A stretch of 64,000 nucleotides of DNA from Bog-159 sp963843255 (GTDB lineage: Bacteria > Acidobacteriota > Terriglobia > Bryobacterales > Bryobacteraceae). The translations under genes were made by a program, and so were the position numbers. The stretch lies in assembly GCA_963843255.1 (NCBI GenBank), contig CAWJJQ010000002.1, positions 310,001-374,000 of the forward strand. Reading direction: 5' to 3'. Under the pieces are notes generated by a model, which saw only the letters and a list, made by a program, of their open reading frames with translations, had not been told where the DNA came from and made no database searches. Shown here in pieces: positions 18,830 through 29,773 of the stretch (position 1 is its first letter; every line of letters starts with the position of its first letter).

Positions 18830-19181
18830 GAATTTGCGGCAGGTTTTGGGAAAATGCGGATCGCGCCATCACCATGTCGCAACCTGCGTCCTGCGCCGCC
18901 TGCTTCAGCTCGCCCTGCACGTGCGATAAATAGCCGATCAGACTGACACCCTTGTATTCGGCATTGCCCTTGAGCTTGGTAATCAGATCCAGCGGTTGGA
19001 CGTCGTCGAAATTCAAATCAAAAATAATGACGCTGGGCTTGGCCTTGGCTTTAACCAGCACCTCGTGCGGGTCCTTCACCAATTCCACCGTCATTCCGGC
19101 GCGCTTGGCGGCATCGGTGATTTTCACGGTAAAAAACAGATCACTAACCACTGCAAGAACCTTCTTGTGTTGCTGCGGCAT
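18804..19181 (-). CDS. Single-domain receiver-like protein
   Basis: 125 residues with the alternating strand/helix pattern of a CheY-like receiver: KVLAVVSDLFFTVKI at strand 1, SVIIFDLNFDD with the candidate phosphorylated Asp at strand 3, and VSLIGYLSHV at strand 4. The acidic pair is reduced to SD, and the conserved Lys after strand 5 appears replaced (CDMVMARSAF). It may therefore act as a phosphorylation-independent or degenerate receiver. There is no output domain and no kinase nearby. Confidence 0.75.
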   Translation of the reverse strand: MPQQHKKVLAVVSDLFFTVKITDAAKRAGMTVELVKDPHEVLVKAKAKPSVIIFDLNFDDVQPLDLITKLKGNAEYKGVSLIGYLSHVQGELKQAAQDAGCDMVMARSAFSQNLPQILKRHSGVV

Positions 19182-19276
19182 AAGAATGTGCTATTTATTC
19201 TCGAACCAACAAGGGCGGGAACATCAATCGTACCTGCTTTGCATGCCGCATGCAACATACTTACAGGGAAATGTAA

Positions 19277-20440
19277 TCAATTAGCAGCCTGCGGCCAGAT
19301 TCCGCTTAGCACACGAACCGCATTTCCGCCCAGAATCAGGCGGATATCCGCGTCGCTATAGCCGCGGCGGATCAGTCCATCAGTCAAATCGAACATGCGC
19401 TTGGGATGCCCCAGGCCATCTACCGCGATGCGGCCATCTGTCCCTGTATGGAAACCGTAGCGCTCGAAGTTGGGTTGGCTGGACGGCTGGAATCCGCCGC
19501 CGATGGGATTCGCGTTGCCCACCACGTCGAGGTCGCTGCCCACGGCCAGGTGCTCCACGCCCACCAACTTGCGCGCGTAGTCGAACTGATTCAGGACGTC
19601 TTCGATACCCACAGGCTCGCGGTCGCGCACCATAAACCGGATGAAGCTGATGCCCATGACGCCGCCCGTTTTGGCCATCTTGCGGATAGCTTCGTCGGTT
19701 TTCGCGCGCATACGGCCGGGCATCAGGGCGCGGCATGCGGCGTGGGTGAAGATCACCGGTTTGGTGGCGGCTGCAAGGGCATCGAGGGTGGTCTGGTCGC
19801 CGCAGTGCGAGGCATCCACAGCCATGCCGACCGCTTCCATGCGCTTCATGATGGATAAGCCGAATACGGAGAGGCCGCCATCGCGCTGTTCCAGAAAACC
19901 GCTGCCGATGCGGTTGTTGAAATTATAGGTGAGCTGCGAGAGACGCTGGCCGAGACCGAAGAACGTGTCGACGTCGGCAGGACCGCGAAAATGCGTGGAG
20001 TCCTGCATGGTGAGCATCACGCCGATCTTGCGGTCGCGGCGGGCATGTTCGAAATCGGACGCGCGGCCGATGCGCAGCAGCCATTCCGGGTGCGCGGCCA
20101 GGAAGCCGTTCCACTCGGCGTAGAATTTCAGGCCTTCGGTGTAGTCTCCAGCCGCATCGCCCAAGGCGAAAACATTGATGCCGGAAGTTTGATAGACGGC
20201 GGCGTCGGCGGCGGTGAAAGTGTCGGGATCGCGCAGCCATCGCTCGATTTTGGGCGGCTTCTCGGAGTAGTCGGGAAAGCGGAACTGGTTGAGCAGGTCG
20301 ACCACCGGGGTTTCGGCGAGCAAGTGGATCGCGCGCGCGGAATACTCGACCGGCGATTGCGCAAAAAGGCGAAAGCTCCCGCGCAGAATTGCGGGCGCGG
20401 CCACCGAACGCAGGGCTGCCCGCCGGGTGATGCCGGCCAT
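19277..20440 (-). CDS. M19 (renal dipeptidase-like) peptidase homologue, Tat-exported
   Basis: 387 residues. The N-terminus ITRRAALRSVAAPAIL is Tat-like. The amidohydrolase barrel resembles M19 dipeptidases, with the two late histidines in VDASHCGDQT and FTHAACRALMPG and the end motif LILGGNAVRVL. The usual N-terminal HxD metal pair (DGHND) is replaced by PVVDLLNQF, and the bridging Glu position appears as MLTMQDSTH, so the binuclear zinc site is not canonical and activity is uncertain. Its ATG directly follows the acnA TAA, so both are probably co-transcribed. Confidence 0.82.
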   Translation of the reverse strand: MAGITRRAALRSVAAPAILRGSFRLFAQSPVEYSARAIHLLAETPVVDLLNQFRFPDYSEKPPKIERWLRDPDTFTAADAAVYQTSGINVFALGDAAGDYTEGLKFYAEWNGFLAAHPEWLLRIGRASDFEHARRDRKIGVMLTMQDSTHFRGPADVDTFFGLGQRLSQLTYNFNNRIGSGFLEQRDGGLSVFGLSIMKRMEAVGMAVDASHCGDQTTLDALAAATKPVIFTHAACRALMPGRMRAKTDEAIRKMAKTGGVMGISFIRFMVRDREPVGIEDVLNQFDYARKLVGVEHLAVGSDLDVVGNANPIGGGFQPSSQPNFERYGFHTGTDGRIAVDGLGHPKRMFDLTDGLIRRGYSDADIRLILGGNAVRVLSGIWPQAAN

Positions 20441-23113
<2,673 letters not shown>

Positions 23114-23156
23114 GCATAAATTATAAGCCGCGGCCTGTGCGCTCCGCGACGAATGC

Positions 23157-25115
23157 TCACATATATTCGGGAACTTGAATGCCCAGGATATCGAGCGTGC
23201 GCTCCAACTGGCGGCGGAAGAAGTCCGTGATCCACAGCAGGAAGACTTTTTTCTCGCGGTCCTGCTCGTGGATGATCGGATACAGATGGTAGAAGTTATT
23301 GAACAGTTGGGCGATTTGAAAGGCGTACTTGGCGACATGCGCCGGCTCGCCCGCTTCCACCGCGCGCGCGACGGCGGCATCCGCTTTGGAGGCAGCCAGC
23401 AATAGTTGCCAGAAATCTTCGCTCGAAAGCTGCCGCGCCAGCGCGGCGGGCGAGAGCTCAGCGGCAAAATCGGGAAGCCGCTCGCCGTTTTCCTCCAGCT
23501 TGCGAAGGATATTGCGCGCGCGCACCACGGCATACTGCACGTAGGGTCCGGTCTCGCCCTCGAAGCTCAGGGCCTCCTGAAAATCGAAGGCGATCACGGA
23601 ATTGCGCGTGAACTTCAGCATGAAATAGCGGAGCGCACCGATGGCGATTTGGGATGCGATGCGGCGCTGCTCTTCCGCGGAGGCTTCCGCATGTCGCGAG
23701 ACAACTTCCTCCAACGCTTTGTTTACCAGCGTATCGATCAGGTCGTCGGCCTTTACACCCAGGCCCTTGCGTCCGGAGACTTCCACGTAGGGCCGCTTGC
23801 GGTCCTCTTCGGAAAGCGTGATGCCCAGGTCGGCGCAGCAGCGGGGCGATAGCGCCACCATTTCGTAGGAGAAGTGCACCGATTGCGCGGCCTGCTCGGC
23901 GAAGCCCAGAGCGTTTAATCCGGCCACGACGACATCTTGTAGGTAGGACTGGCGGACGTCGATCACGTTATAGACGCGGGTGCCATGGCCGAACGCGGGC
24001 GTCTCTCCGATGGTTGGATCTGGAGCCGCGGTGGAGACCCAAAGCTCGCGGCCATCCGCGTAGCGCATCAGCGGACGATAGTAAAAATCCTTGCCCAGCA
24101 GGCCGAATTTCCAAAGCTGATAGGCGATGTCTTTGCCCACGTAGGTGACGGTGCCATTGGAACGAACGATGACCTTGTTGTCTTCGGAGCCGGACTCTCC
24201 CGCGAACGCGGCGGCTGGCATCACCCAGCACCCAGCGTTCTTACCCTCGGTCTCGAGGTAGATCGCCCGGCGCTCTTTGAGGAGAGCGAAAGCGGAGGAC
24301 CAGAATTGGAGGTGCAGGATCTCGCTCTCGCGCGGCAGCACGTCGTACTCCACGCCCAGCCGCAACATGGTGGCCAAATGGCGCTCGACGATGGCGTCGG
24401 CCACGATGTGGGCCATCTCGGCTTGCGGACCGGTGGCAGCTTCGATCGCGTGCAGCGTCTCGGCGCGCCATGCACGCGATTCGGGCGCTTCGGTGTAGTA
24501 GGCCGATGTGCGCGCGTACAGATCCCAACAGAGATAATCGAAGCGAACGTTCGGATCCAAGGTCAGTTGGCGGACCTGTTCGGGCGTCTGGTGCTCGATG
24601 TAATGAAATCCGACGACCACGTCGGCCACCTGGACGCCGGTGTTATCGATGTAGTTCTGGACCTCCACCCGCTCGCCTTCGGCGCGCAGCATGCGCACGA
24701 AGGTATCTCCCAGCGCGGCGTTGCGCAGGTGTCCGATATGCGCGGCTTTGTTGGGGTTGATATTGGTGTGCTCAACAATGATCTTGGCGCCTGCGGTGGC
24801 AATCTCGGGAGCCCCGGGATGCAGCACGCTGGCGGCGTACTCCGCGCGCGCGACGCGGATGTTGATGTATCCGTTGCCAGCTACCTCGAGCGCAGCCACG
24901 CCCGCGACGGGAGCCATCTCCGTGGCGAGTTCGGCGGCAATCTTACGGGGCGGCTGCTTTAACTGCTTAGCTAGCTGGAATGCGGCGGGCACGGCCATTT
25001 CACCGAAGCCGCTCTGCTTGGGCTGCTCGACCGCAATGGCAAGATCGATGCCATAGCGCGCCTGGATATGGTCGTGGAAGGCGCGCTGAACCTGTTTTTC
25101 AAGTAAGTGGAACAT
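23157..25115 (-). CDS. argS: Arginyl-tRNA synthetase
   Basis: 652 residues, class I synthetase. The N-terminal Add1 domain starts MFHLLEKQVQRAFHDHI. The HIGH motif is in NKAAHIGHLRNAALGDT, the ArgRS-specific catalytic core continues with EVQNYIDNTGVQVADV, and a degenerate KMSKS-like loop is at SGRKGLGVKADDL. The helical anticodon-binding DALR domain ends in LDILGIQVPEYM. Its ATG directly follows the TAG of the upstream DUF29 gene. Confidence 0.97.
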   Translation of the reverse strand: MFHLLEKQVQRAFHDHIQARYGIDLAIAVEQPKQSGFGEMAVPAAFQLAKQLKQPPRKIAAELATEMAPVAGVAALEVAGNGYINIRVARAEYAASVLHPGAPEIATAGAKIIVEHTNINPNKAAHIGHLRNAALGDTFVRMLRAEGERVEVQNYIDNTGVQVADVVVGFHYIEHQTPEQVRQLTLDPNVRFDYLCWDLYARTSAYYTEAPESRAWRAETLHAIEAATGPQAEMAHIVADAIVERHLATMLRLGVEYDVLPRESEILHLQFWSSAFALLKERRAIYLETEGKNAGCWVMPAAAFAGESGSEDNKVIVRSNGTVTYVGKDIAYQLWKFGLLGKDFYYRPLMRYADGRELWVSTAAPDPTIGETPAFGHGTRVYNVIDVRQSYLQDVVVAGLNALGFAEQAAQSVHFSYEMVALSPRCCADLGITLSEEDRKRPYVEVSGRKGLGVKADDLIDTLVNKALEEVVSRHAEASAEEQRRIASQIAIGALRYFMLKFTRNSVIAFDFQEALSFEGETGPYVQYAVVRARNILRKLEENGERLPDFAAELSPAALARQLSSEDFWQLLLAASKADAAVARAVEAGEPAHVAKYAFQIAQLFNNFYHLYPIIHEQDREKKVFLLWITDFFRRQLERTLDILGIQVPEYM

Positions 25116-25577
25116 CTATGGAAGAAAGTCCGGATCGAGAATCTGTTCGACGGTGAAGGAACACTTGCCGGGAAAATGGTCCGCCGGCCGATCCATTTCG
25201 ATCGCGGCCAAACGCACAGCGTTCTTGTAGTTTCTATTGAGAGCCAGCTCCAAGTCACGGCGCAGGCTGGGGCTCTCCCGCAGCAGGCGGACAATCCCGG
25301 AACGTTGTACAGCGATGTTTTTTTCCCACGACCGCCTCCTGTGCTCCGGCTGGAACCGCCATTTCAGCAGATACACGATCAGCGTGCGGACGCGGCTATC
25401 CAGCTTACGCAAATCGCGCTTTCCCAGGTCCTCGATCTCTTCGGCTATATGATCGACGTCGACCTGCTCGAACATACCCTTTCTCAACGCTTTCCCATTG
25501 GAACGAGTCCATTCGAAGAAGTCCTCGTTGTACAGGCGGGTAAGGTCCGGGCCGGCGTCCATGAGCGGTGGTGGCAT
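25116..25577 (-). CDS. DUF29-family protein (copy 1)
   Basis: 153 residues of the DUF29 type: LYNEDFFEWTRSNGKALRKG, DVDHIAEEIEDLGKRDLRKL, then LLKWRFQPEHRRRSW and the end CSFTVEQILDPDFLP. DUF29 is a helical domain of unknown function, usually present in many copies in cyanobacteria, Acidobacteria and some proteobacteria. It lies between the second DUF29 gene (12 bp away) and argS (no gap). Confidence 0.85.
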   Translation of the reverse strand: MPPPLMDAGPDLTRLYNEDFFEWTRSNGKALRKGMFEQVDVDHIAEEIEDLGKRDLRKLDSRVRTLIVYLLKWRFQPEHRRRSWEKNIAVQRSGIVRLLRESPSLRRDLELALNRNYKNAVRLAAIEMDRPADHFPGKCSFTVEQILDPDFLP

Positions 25578-25589
25578 CCAATATCCAGT

Positions 25590-26030
25590 CTACGGCAGGT
25601 ATTCCGGATCGAAAATCTGTTCGGAATTGAACGGGCATTCCGCGGCAAACCGGCCGTGGGGCAGCCCAGTCTCACCCGCAGCCCGCAACACGGCCTTGGC
25701 ATGGTTGCGCGGTAGCGCGGCGTGCAACCTGGATTTGAGACTGGGACTCTGCTCGATTTCGTCGGCTATTTCGCTGCGCTGCGCTGTTATAGTGGCCTTC
25801 CACGAATTGGATCTTTTTGCGGGTTGAAGCTGCCATTCCAACAAATGCGCCAGCAACACCTGCATGCGGCTATTCAGCTCTTTCAGGTCCCGCTTGCCCA
25901 TCTCCTCGATCTCGCCCGCAATACGCACGACGTCGGCCTGGTCGAATCGTCGAGCGCGCAGCAGTTCCGCATTGTGACGCGTCCACTCGACAAAATCGTC
26001 GTCGTAAAGGTTGGCCCGTTGCGACCGCAT
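25590..26030 (-). CDS. DUF29-family protein (copy 2)
   Basis: 146 residues, a clear paralogue of the next gene, with the same blocks: LYDDDFVEWTRHNAELLRA, VRIAGEIEEMGKRDLKELNS, LLEWQLQPAKRSNSW and the end CPFNSEQIFDPEYLP. The divergence between the two copies shows an old tandem duplication. It starts 90 bp from the divergent mdh gene. Confidence 0.85.
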   Translation of the reverse strand: MRSQRANLYDDDFVEWTRHNAELLRARRFDQADVVRIAGEIEEMGKRDLKELNSRMQVLLAHLLEWQLQPAKRSNSWKATITAQRSEIADEIEQSPSLKSRLHAALPRNHAKAVLRAAGETGLPHGRFAAECPFNSEQIFDPEYLP

Positions 26031-26044
26031 CTGACCTCTTCATT

Positions 26045-26070
26045 ATATCCGCAAGGGATATCCGCAAGGG
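26045..26070 (+). repeat. 13-bp perfect tandem duplication upstream of mdh
   Basis: ATATCCGCAAGGG occurs twice back to back (26045-26057 and 26058-26070), between the divergent DUF29 gene and mdh and about 17 bp before the mdh -10 candidate. It covers the place where a -35 element would be. It could be a recent slippage event or a two-site operator. Confidence 0.7.
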
Positions 26071-26086
26071 CTTTGGCGAATGGCGA

Positions 26087-26114
26087 TATAATCCGGTTTC
26101 AACCACTCAAGGAG
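26087..26114 (+). promoter_or_regulatory. mdh -10 element and Shine-Dalgarno
   Basis: A perfect TATAAT lies at 26087-26092, with no recognisable -35, and AAGGAG lies at 26109-26114, six bases before a TTG. The Shine-Dalgarno decides the choice of the TTG at 26121 as the mdh start. Confidence 0.6.
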
Positions 26115-26120
26115 ATTCCA

Positions 26121-27056
26121 TTGCGAAAGAAAATTACAGTTGTGGGCGCGGGCAACGTGGGCGCCAACTGCGCCCTGCGCGTGGCCGACAAGGAGTTGGC
26201 CGATGTCGTACTGGTGGACGTGATTGAAGGTGTCCCTCAAGGCAAGTCGCTCGACCTGCTGCAATCCGGCCCTGTGCAGGGCTACGACGTGACACTGACG
26301 GGCGCCAACGATTACGAGCCCACGGCCAATTCCGATATCGTCATCCTGACCGCGGGTTTTCCGCGCAAGCCCGGCATGAGCCGCGACGATCTGCTGCTGG
26401 CCAATTACGACGTCGTGCGCGCCGCCACCGAACAGATCGTGAAGTATTCGCCGAACTCCATCCTGATCGTCGTGACCAATCCGCTGGACGCTATGTGCCA
26501 GACCGCGTACATGGTTTCCAAATTCAGCAAGAACCGGGTGATCGGCATGGCGGGCGTGCTGGACAGCGCGCGCTTCCGCACCTTCATCGCGCAGGAGCTG
26601 AAGGTGTCGGTGGATAATGTGACCGCGGTGGTAATGGGCGGCCACGGCGACACCATGGTGCCGGTGGTGCGCCTGTCGAACGTGGCGGGCATTCCGCTGA
26701 CGGAATTGATGGACCAGGCGACCATCGACGCCATAGTGAACCGCACGCGCAACGGCGGCGCCGAGATCGTGAAGTATCTGAAGACCGGCAGCGCCTATTA
26801 TGCGCCTTCGGCCGCCGCGGTGGAGATGGCCGAGTCGATTCTGAAGGACAAGAAGAAAGTGCTGCCCTGCGCGGCTTACCTGGAGGGCGAATACGGGATT
26901 CACGGCCTGTTCGTGGGCGTGCCCGTGAAGTTGGGGGCGCGCGGCATCGAGCAGATTTTCCAGGTGAAGCTGCAGCCGGAAGAGCAGGCCATGCTCGAAA
27001 AGAGCGCGGCGGCGGTGAAGGAACTGGTGGAAGTAATCCGGGCCAAGCATGGATAG
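26121..27056 (+). CDS. mdh: Malate dehydrogenase (LDH-like)
   Basis: Oxidises malate to oxaloacetate with NAD in the TCA cycle. 311 residues from a TTG start chosen by its Shine-Dalgarno and by homology (LRKKITVVGAGNVGANCA); the frame is open further upstream but has no coding character. The NAD site is GAGNVGAN, the substrate arginines lie in GFPRKPGMSRDDLL and LDSARFR, and the catalytic His is in GGHGDTMV. The length and motifs match the LDH-like MDH group. The M14 peptidase gene overlaps its 3' end by 8 bp. Confidence 0.96.
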   Translation: MRKKITVVGAGNVGANCALRVADKELADVVLVDVIEGVPQGKSLDLLQSGPVQGYDVTLTGANDYEPTANSDIVILTAGFPRKPGMSRDDLLLANYDVVRAATEQIVKYSPNSILIVVTNPLDAMCQTAYMVSKFSKNRVIGMAGVLDSARFRTFIAQELKVSVDNVTAVVMGGHGDTMVPVVRLSNVAGIPLTELMDQATIDAIVNRTRNGGAEIVKYLKTGSAYYAPSAAAVEMAESILKDKKKVLPCAAYLEGEYGIHGLFVGVPVKLGARGIEQIFQVKLQPEEQAMLEKSAAAVKELVEVIRAKHG

Positions 27057-29607
27057 ACGCGCGCACCGCGCGCCGTGGGTGGTGGCCGGCATTCTGGGGT
27101 TGGCGGTCTGCCAGGCAGCCGTACCGACCCCCGCGTCGCACTTCGGCTACACGCCGGGCGACGATTACAAGCTGGCCGACAGCACCGAGATCTTCGCTTA
27201 TTTCCAGAAATTGCCGGCGGCGAGCGATCGCATCAAGCTTCTGGAATTCGGCCGCAGCTCGGAAGGCCGTCCCATGTACGTGGCGTTTATTTCGGCGCCC
27301 GAAAACCTGAAGAAGCTGGACCGGTACCGCGAGATCAGCGCGCGCCTGGCACTGGGGCAGGCCAGTGCCGATGAGGCTCGGGCGCTGGCGGAAGAGGGCC
27401 GCGCGATCGTGTGGATCGATTCCGGGCTGCACGCGAGCGAGGTCGCACCCGCGCAACAAGCTCCCCTGCTGGCCTACAAAATGCTTACCGACGAGAGCGC
27501 CGAGATGCAGGCCGTGCGGCGCAACGTCATCCTGATGCAGGTGCCGGTAATCAATCCGGACGGCCTGGACATGATCGCGCACTGGTACCGGAAAAACGTG
27601 GGCACGCCCTACGAGACCGCGCCCATGCCCTGGCTGTTCCAGAAATATTCAGGGCACGACAACAATCGCGACTGGTTCATGCTCAACTTGGCGGAAACGC
27701 GCAACGTGTCGCGGCTGCTGTTCCGCGAGTGGTTTCCGCAGATCGTCTATAACCAGCACCAGGCGCCGCCATTCCCGGCGCGCATTTTTGTGCCGCCTTA
27801 CGCGGAGCCGTTGAACCCCGATATTCCGGCGGCGGTGATGGAAGGGATCAACCAACTGGGCACCGCCATGCGGGAGCGCTTCGCACGTGAGAATAAAGCC
27901 GGCGTGCTCTCCTACTATGGCTTCGATGCCTGGTGGAACGGCGGGCTGCGGTCGGCGCCGGCATTTCATAATATGCAGGGCATCCTGACGGAGACGGCCG
28001 GCTATGCGTACGCCACGCCGAAGACCTATCAAGCTGGCGACGTGCAGGCGGCATTCGGCAACGGCATGTCGACGCGCGAGCCTTCCATGTTTTACGAGAA
28101 GCCGTGGCTGGGCGGCAAGTGGGGATTGCGCGACGCGATCGAATACATGCTCACGGCGGACATGGCCCTGCTGACGGAGGGCGCTACACGCCGCAGCGAG
28201 TTTCTGATGAAGAGCTACCAGATGGCCCGCCAGCAGATCGCGGCGGGCGCCGACGGCAAGCCGTACGCCTATATCCTGACGGAGAAGCAATGGGATTGGC
28301 CGACCGCGTGGGATCTTCTGGAGCGGCTGTCGCTGGCTGGGATAGAAGTGCGGAAGGCGCGCGCGGAATTTCGCGCCGACGGCAAAACGTATGGCGCGGG
28401 CACGCTGGTGATCCCGGCGGCGCAGGCGTTCCGCGCGTACCTGGTGGATGTGCTGGAGCCGCAGCATTACCCCAACCTGAAAGAGAAACCGTACGACATC
28501 ACCGGCTGGACGCTGCCCATGCAAATGGGCGTGAGCGTAGACCGGGCGAACGATCGCTTCGACGCGGACCTGGAGCCGGTGACGGAATTCCACGCGCGCG
28601 GATCGGTGACGGGCAGCGGGACAGTGTTGCTGCTGGATCATCGCGAGAACGACTCGTTCCTGGCCACCTCGTTCTTTATGGACCGGGAGGGGGCCGTGCG
28701 CTGGTCGCCGGACGGCGCCATCGTGGTGGATAGCGCGTACACCGAAAATTCGGCGCGTGCGGACAATTTTGCGCGGCAGTTCAGCATCAGCGTGACGCTG
28801 GCCGACACCGCGCCCAAGCCGGCGTATGAACTGCGGCGCCCGCGCGTAGGACTGTATCAGCCTTGGACCACCAACGCCGACGAGGGCTGGACCGAGTGGC
28901 TGCTGGACCGTTATCACGTGCCCTACACGCTGGTGCACAACGAGGACTTCGGCAAGGGTGGATTGCGCGCGCGGTTCGACAGCGTGATCCTGGCGTCGCA
29001 ATCGGCCACCTCGATTATGAACGGCTGGCGCAACGGCGAACTGTCGTTCCGCCGCGAAGGCGCGCAGTCGGAGGTGATGGTGCAGCGGCCCGAGTACACG
29101 GGCGGCATCGGGCCCAATGGCGTGGTGGAATTGCAGCGGTTCGTGCGCGAGGGCGGGACGCTGATCGCGCTGGATTCGGCCGCCGAGTTACCTCGGGAGT
29201 TTTTTCCGTTGCCGCTACTAAACGTGGGCGGGGCGCCGTTTTCCTGCCCCGGTTCGCTGGTGCGTCTCACCGTCGATACCACGCAGCCGGTGGCGTTCGG
29301 CATGCCGAAGGAAGCGGTCGCGTTCGATTCAGGCGGTGAAGCTTTCGACGTGAACCTGGCGCCGGCATATAACCAAGGCGATCGCGCGGTACAAGTAGTG
29401 GCGCGTTTTGCGGCGAAGGACCTGTTGGCCAGCGGCTACATCAGCGGCGAGAAGGCAGTGCTGGGCAAACCGGCGCTGGTCGACGCGCGCTTCGGGGCCG
29501 GGCACGTGGTGCTGTTCGCTTTCCGTCCGCAGTTCCGGGGGCAACCATTCGGCACGTTCAAGTTTTTGCTGAACGCGGTTTATCTGGCGTCGGCACGGGC
29601 GATGTGA
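27049..29607 (+). CDS. Secreted M14-family zinc carboxypeptidase-like protein
   Basis: 852 residues. An N-terminal hydrophobic signal (WVVAGILGLAVCQAAV) is followed by the peptidase M14 domain: zinc ligands in GLHASE (H128, E131) and YNQH (H237), and GHDNNRDWFMLN for substrate binding. A likely catalytic Glu is in GILTETAGY. The C-terminal half (about 430-850) is a beta-rich and glutamine-amidotransferase-like region ending in FAFRPQFRGQPFGTFKFLLNAVY, as in large Acidobacteria and Bacteroidetes M14 proteins. The start overlaps the mdh stop by 8 bp. Confidence 0.88.
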   Translation: MDRRAHRAPWVVAGILGLAVCQAAVPTPASHFGYTPGDDYKLADSTEIFAYFQKLPAASDRIKLLEFGRSSEGRPMYVAFISAPENLKKLDRYREISARLALGQASADEARALAEEGRAIVWIDSGLHASEVAPAQQAPLLAYKMLTDESAEMQAVRRNVILMQVPVINPDGLDMIAHWYRKNVGTPYETAPMPWLFQKYSGHDNNRDWFMLNLAETRNVSRLLFREWFPQIVYNQHQAPPFPARIFVPPYAEPLNPDIPAAVMEGINQLGTAMRERFARENKAGVLSYYGFDAWWNGGLRSAPAFHNMQGILTETAGYAYATPKTYQAGDVQAAFGNGMSTREPSMFYEKPWLGGKWGLRDAIEYMLTADMALLTEGATRRSEFLMKSYQMARQQIAAGADGKPYAYILTEKQWDWPTAWDLLERLSLAGIEVRKARAEFRADGKTYGAGTLVIPAAQAFRAYLVDVLEPQHYPNLKEKPYDITGWTLPMQMGVSVDRANDRFDADLEPVTEFHARGSVTGSGTVLLLDHRENDSFLATSFFMDREGAVRWSPDGAIVVDSAYTENSARADNFARQFSISVTLADTAPKPAYELRRPRVGLYQPWTTNADEGWTEWLLDRYHVPYTLVHNEDFGKGGLRARFDSVILASQSATSIMNGWRNGELSFRREGAQSEVMVQRPEYTGGIGPNGVVELQRFVREGGTLIALDSAAELPREFFPLPLLNVGGAPFSCPGSLVRLTVDTTQPVAFGMPKEAVAFDSGGEAFDVNLAPAYNQGDRAVQVVARFAAKDLLASGYISGEKAVLGKPALVDARFGAGHVVLFAFRPQFRGQPFGTFKFLLNAVYLASARAM

Positions 29608-29773
29608 TGCGAGAAGCGCAAAGCCAAGCGGGACCCAAGACCAAGCGCAAGGACACCCGGATGTTGCGATTGCTTCTGAGGAAGCAGGCGGAGATACGCC
29701 GGTTCCGCGGCAAGCTGCGGTGGCAGGGCGACCTGGGGGCGATGCGGAGCGACCGCTGATTCTGGTCGATTAC
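29607..29773 (+). pseudogene. Remnant of a vapBC toxin-antitoxin pair
   Basis: A 50-residue frame (29607-29759, ATG overlapping the M14 stop) ends in RRFRGKLRWQGDLGAMRSDR, which resembles the typical C-terminus of VapB antitoxins (..lRGk..WeGDLdaMR.dR). Overlapping its TGA, CTG ATT CTG GTC GAT (29756-29770) reads (M)ILVD, the usual first residues of a VapC PIN-domain toxin. The toxin frame is then cut off by the 3' end of homoserine dehydrogenase. The usual ribbon-helix-helix start of VapB is not recognisable either. This is inference from short motifs. Confidence 0.45.

Noticed and set aside
27649..29001. Minus-strand frame of 450 codons over the M14 peptidase
   Set aside because: Antisense shadow; the plus frame has a full zinc-peptidase signature.
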